Origin: SAR116 cluster bacterium AG-390-L20 | Lineage (GTDB): Bacteria > Pseudomonadota > Alphaproteobacteria > Puniceispirillales > Marisalimonadaceae | NCBI GenBank assembly: GCA_003278095.1 | Contig: QCHB01000003.1 | Location: forward strand, 62,001 to 126,000 | Reading direction: 5' to 3' | DNA: 64,000 nt | Part shown: positions 63,107 to 64,000 of the stretch, one piece after another | Layout: each line of letters begins with the position of its first letter | Position numbering within the stretch: the stretch's first letter is position 1 | Position numbers and translations under genes: made by a program | The notes under the pieces: model-generated | The model's input: only the letters and a program-made list of their open reading frames with translations | What the model was told of the DNA's origin: nothing | Database searches by the model: none

Positions 63107-64000
63107 ATGAATTTTGAATACAACGAAGACCAATTAGCTATAAAAGATATGGCAAAGGGTTTTTCTGAAACTGAGCTTATGCCTTATGCTGCTGATTGGG
63201 ATCAAAACGAGATATTTCCAGTAGAGACATTAAAAAAAGCTGCTGAACTAGGTTTGGCAGCAATATATGTGAATGAATCACATGGAGGTTCGGGTCTAAG
63301 TAGATTAGATGCTGCGATTATATTTGAAGAACTATCAAGAGGATGCGTCTCTACTGCTGCATATATATCGATACACAATATGGTAACATGGATGATAGAT
63401 GCGCATGGATCAGATGCTATAAAAGAAAGATTTATAAATAAATTATCTACAATGGAAATTATGTCTAGTTACTGTTTAACTGAACCAGGTTCTGGATCAG
63501 ATGCTGTGGCTTTAAAAACGAGTGCCTCGAAAAAAGGGAACAGTCACTATATATTAAAAGGGTCCAAAAGTTTTATATCGGGTGGTCCTACTAGTGATAT
63601 TTTTGCTGTCATGTGCCGTACAGGTGAAGAAGGAGCAAATGGGGTTTCTTGTCTGCTAGTAGAAAAAGGAACAAAAGGTTTATCATTTGGAAAACAAGAA
63701 AAAAAAATGGGATGGAATAGTCAGCATACATCCATGGTTAATTTTGATAATTGTGAAATTCCAATTGATAACTTAGTTGGGAATGAGGGAGATGGATTTA
63801 AAATAGCAATGAAAGGTCTTGATGGAGGTAGAGTGAATATTGCAGCTTGTTCATTGGGTGGAGCCAGAGCAGCTTTAGAAGCATCAATTAGCTACTCGGC
63901 AGAAAGGAAACAATTTGGAAAATCTATTGATCAATTTCAAGTTACTCAATTCAAGCTAGCTGATATGGCAACCGAATTAGAAGCAGCTAGATTAATGGTT
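63107..64000 (+). CDS. Acyl-CoA dehydrogenase (partial, runs off window)
   Basis: The frame from ATG 63107 (with AAGAGGT upstream) is open to base 64000 for 298 residues with no stop. NEDQLAIKDMAKGFSE start, YCLTEPGSGSDAVALKTSA FAD-binding strand, FISGGPTSDIFAVM, and MGWNSQHTSMVNFDNCEIP give a standard ACAD. These motifs and AYISIHNMVTW resemble isobutyryl-CoA/short branched-chain dehydrogenases (valine degradation). C-terminal catalytic region is outside. 40 bases after the GMC gene, probably one operon with the ECHDC3-like gene. Confidence 0.9.
   Translation, partial: MNFEYNEDQLAIKDMAKGFSETELMPYAADWDQNEIFPVETLKKAAELGLAAIYVNESHGGSGLSRLDAAIIFEELSRGCVSTAAYISIHNMVTWMIDAHGSDAIKERFINKLSTMEIMSSYCLTEPGSGSDAVALKTSASKKGNSHYILKGSKSFISGGPTSDIFAVMCRTGEEGANGVSCLLVEKGTKGLSFGKQEKKMGWNSQHTSMVNFDNCEIPIDNLVGNEGDGFKIAMKGLDGGRVNIAACSLGGARAALEASISYSAERKQFGKSIDQFQVTQFKLADMATELEAARLMV

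Noticed and set aside
1-64000. CRISPR arrays, tRNA/rRNA genes, insertion sequences or prophage
   Set aside because: Read through for regular repeats, cloverleaf patterns and transposase/integrase motifs; none found. Subtle tRNAs could be missed by eye.

Overview
The window is strongly A+T-rich (estimated by eye at about 70% or more), densely packed and largely organised in same-strand runs with 1-8 base overlaps. A GapR-family (DUF2312) gene next to a DUF1244 gene, type-2 PyrF, SufE, a DtxR-type MntR and many fatty-acid/acyl-CoA genes point to a low-GC, streamlined, probably marine alphaproteobacterium. The genus cannot be told from this sequence alone. No rRNA, tRNA, transposase, phage gene or CRISPR array was seen.

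Layout. (1) 1-24640, all minus strand: a large surface-polysaccharide locus. It holds a transaldolase/SIS sugar-isomerase pair (1-1027), the UDP-N-acetyl-L-fucosamine trio capG/capF/capE (1184-4484), methyltransferases and glycosyltransferases with an O-antigen polymerase/ligase (4504-10888), and a nonulosonic (sialic-like) acid segment (10885-17454). That segment has a CBS-fused nucleotide-sugar dehydrogenase, NeuB, NeuA, a protein with bacterial sialyltransferase motifs, a DUF2334 deacetylase and a KpsC/KpsS-like capsule protein. It is followed by an ABC flippase-type exporter, a UDP-HexNAc 6-dehydrogenase, ManC, a UDP-glucuronate 4-epimerase-like SDR and a metallo-beta-lactamase-fold protein resembling the catalytic part of CMP-Neu5Ac hydroxylase without its Rieske domain. 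(2) 24970-33009, mostly plus: an SDR, a Wzz-like chain-length regulator (minus strand), then a sulfation module: a membrane-anchored arylsulfotransferase-like propeller, two small membrane proteins, a PAPS-type sulfotransferase, CysD and a CysN-CysC fusion making PAPS. (3) 33004-38237: PyrC and a further sugar set with a glycosyltransferase, a LegB-type 4,6-dehydratase, a sugar nucleotidyltransferase and an SDR.

(4) 38348-48289: mainly core and metabolic genes: FMN reductase, PhhB, acetoacetyl-CoA synthetase, an MFS/MarR pair with a palindrome at the regulator start, QueF, PyrF, GapR, DUF1244, MntR, a GT39 enzyme, SufE and a SpoU RNA methyltransferase. (5) 48282-53822: a methyltransferase, GT2, an L-2-haloacid dehalogenase, and an acyl-CoA dehydrogenase/SDR/kinase set resembling the Pseudomonas Lva system and the mammalian ACAD10/11 system for 4-hydroxy acids. 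(6) 53995-59311: a second, compact glycan operon with an undecaprenyl-phosphate sugar-1-P transferase, SDR, Gfo/Idh/MocA enzyme, cupin, C-methyltransferase and PIG-L deacetylase. (7) 59331-64000: an MFS transporter, an ECHDC3-like enoyl-CoA hydratase relative lacking both catalytic glutamates, a GMC oxidoreductase and a truncated acyl-CoA dehydrogenase.

Taken together, regions 1-3 look like a pathway for an acidic, sulfated cell-surface glycan containing L-FucNAc, uronic acids and a nonulosonic acid. The most interesting candidates for undescribed biology are the sulfation module, the Rieske-less CMAH-like protein and the putative nonulosonate transferase. These readings come from motif recognition only; no database search was possible.
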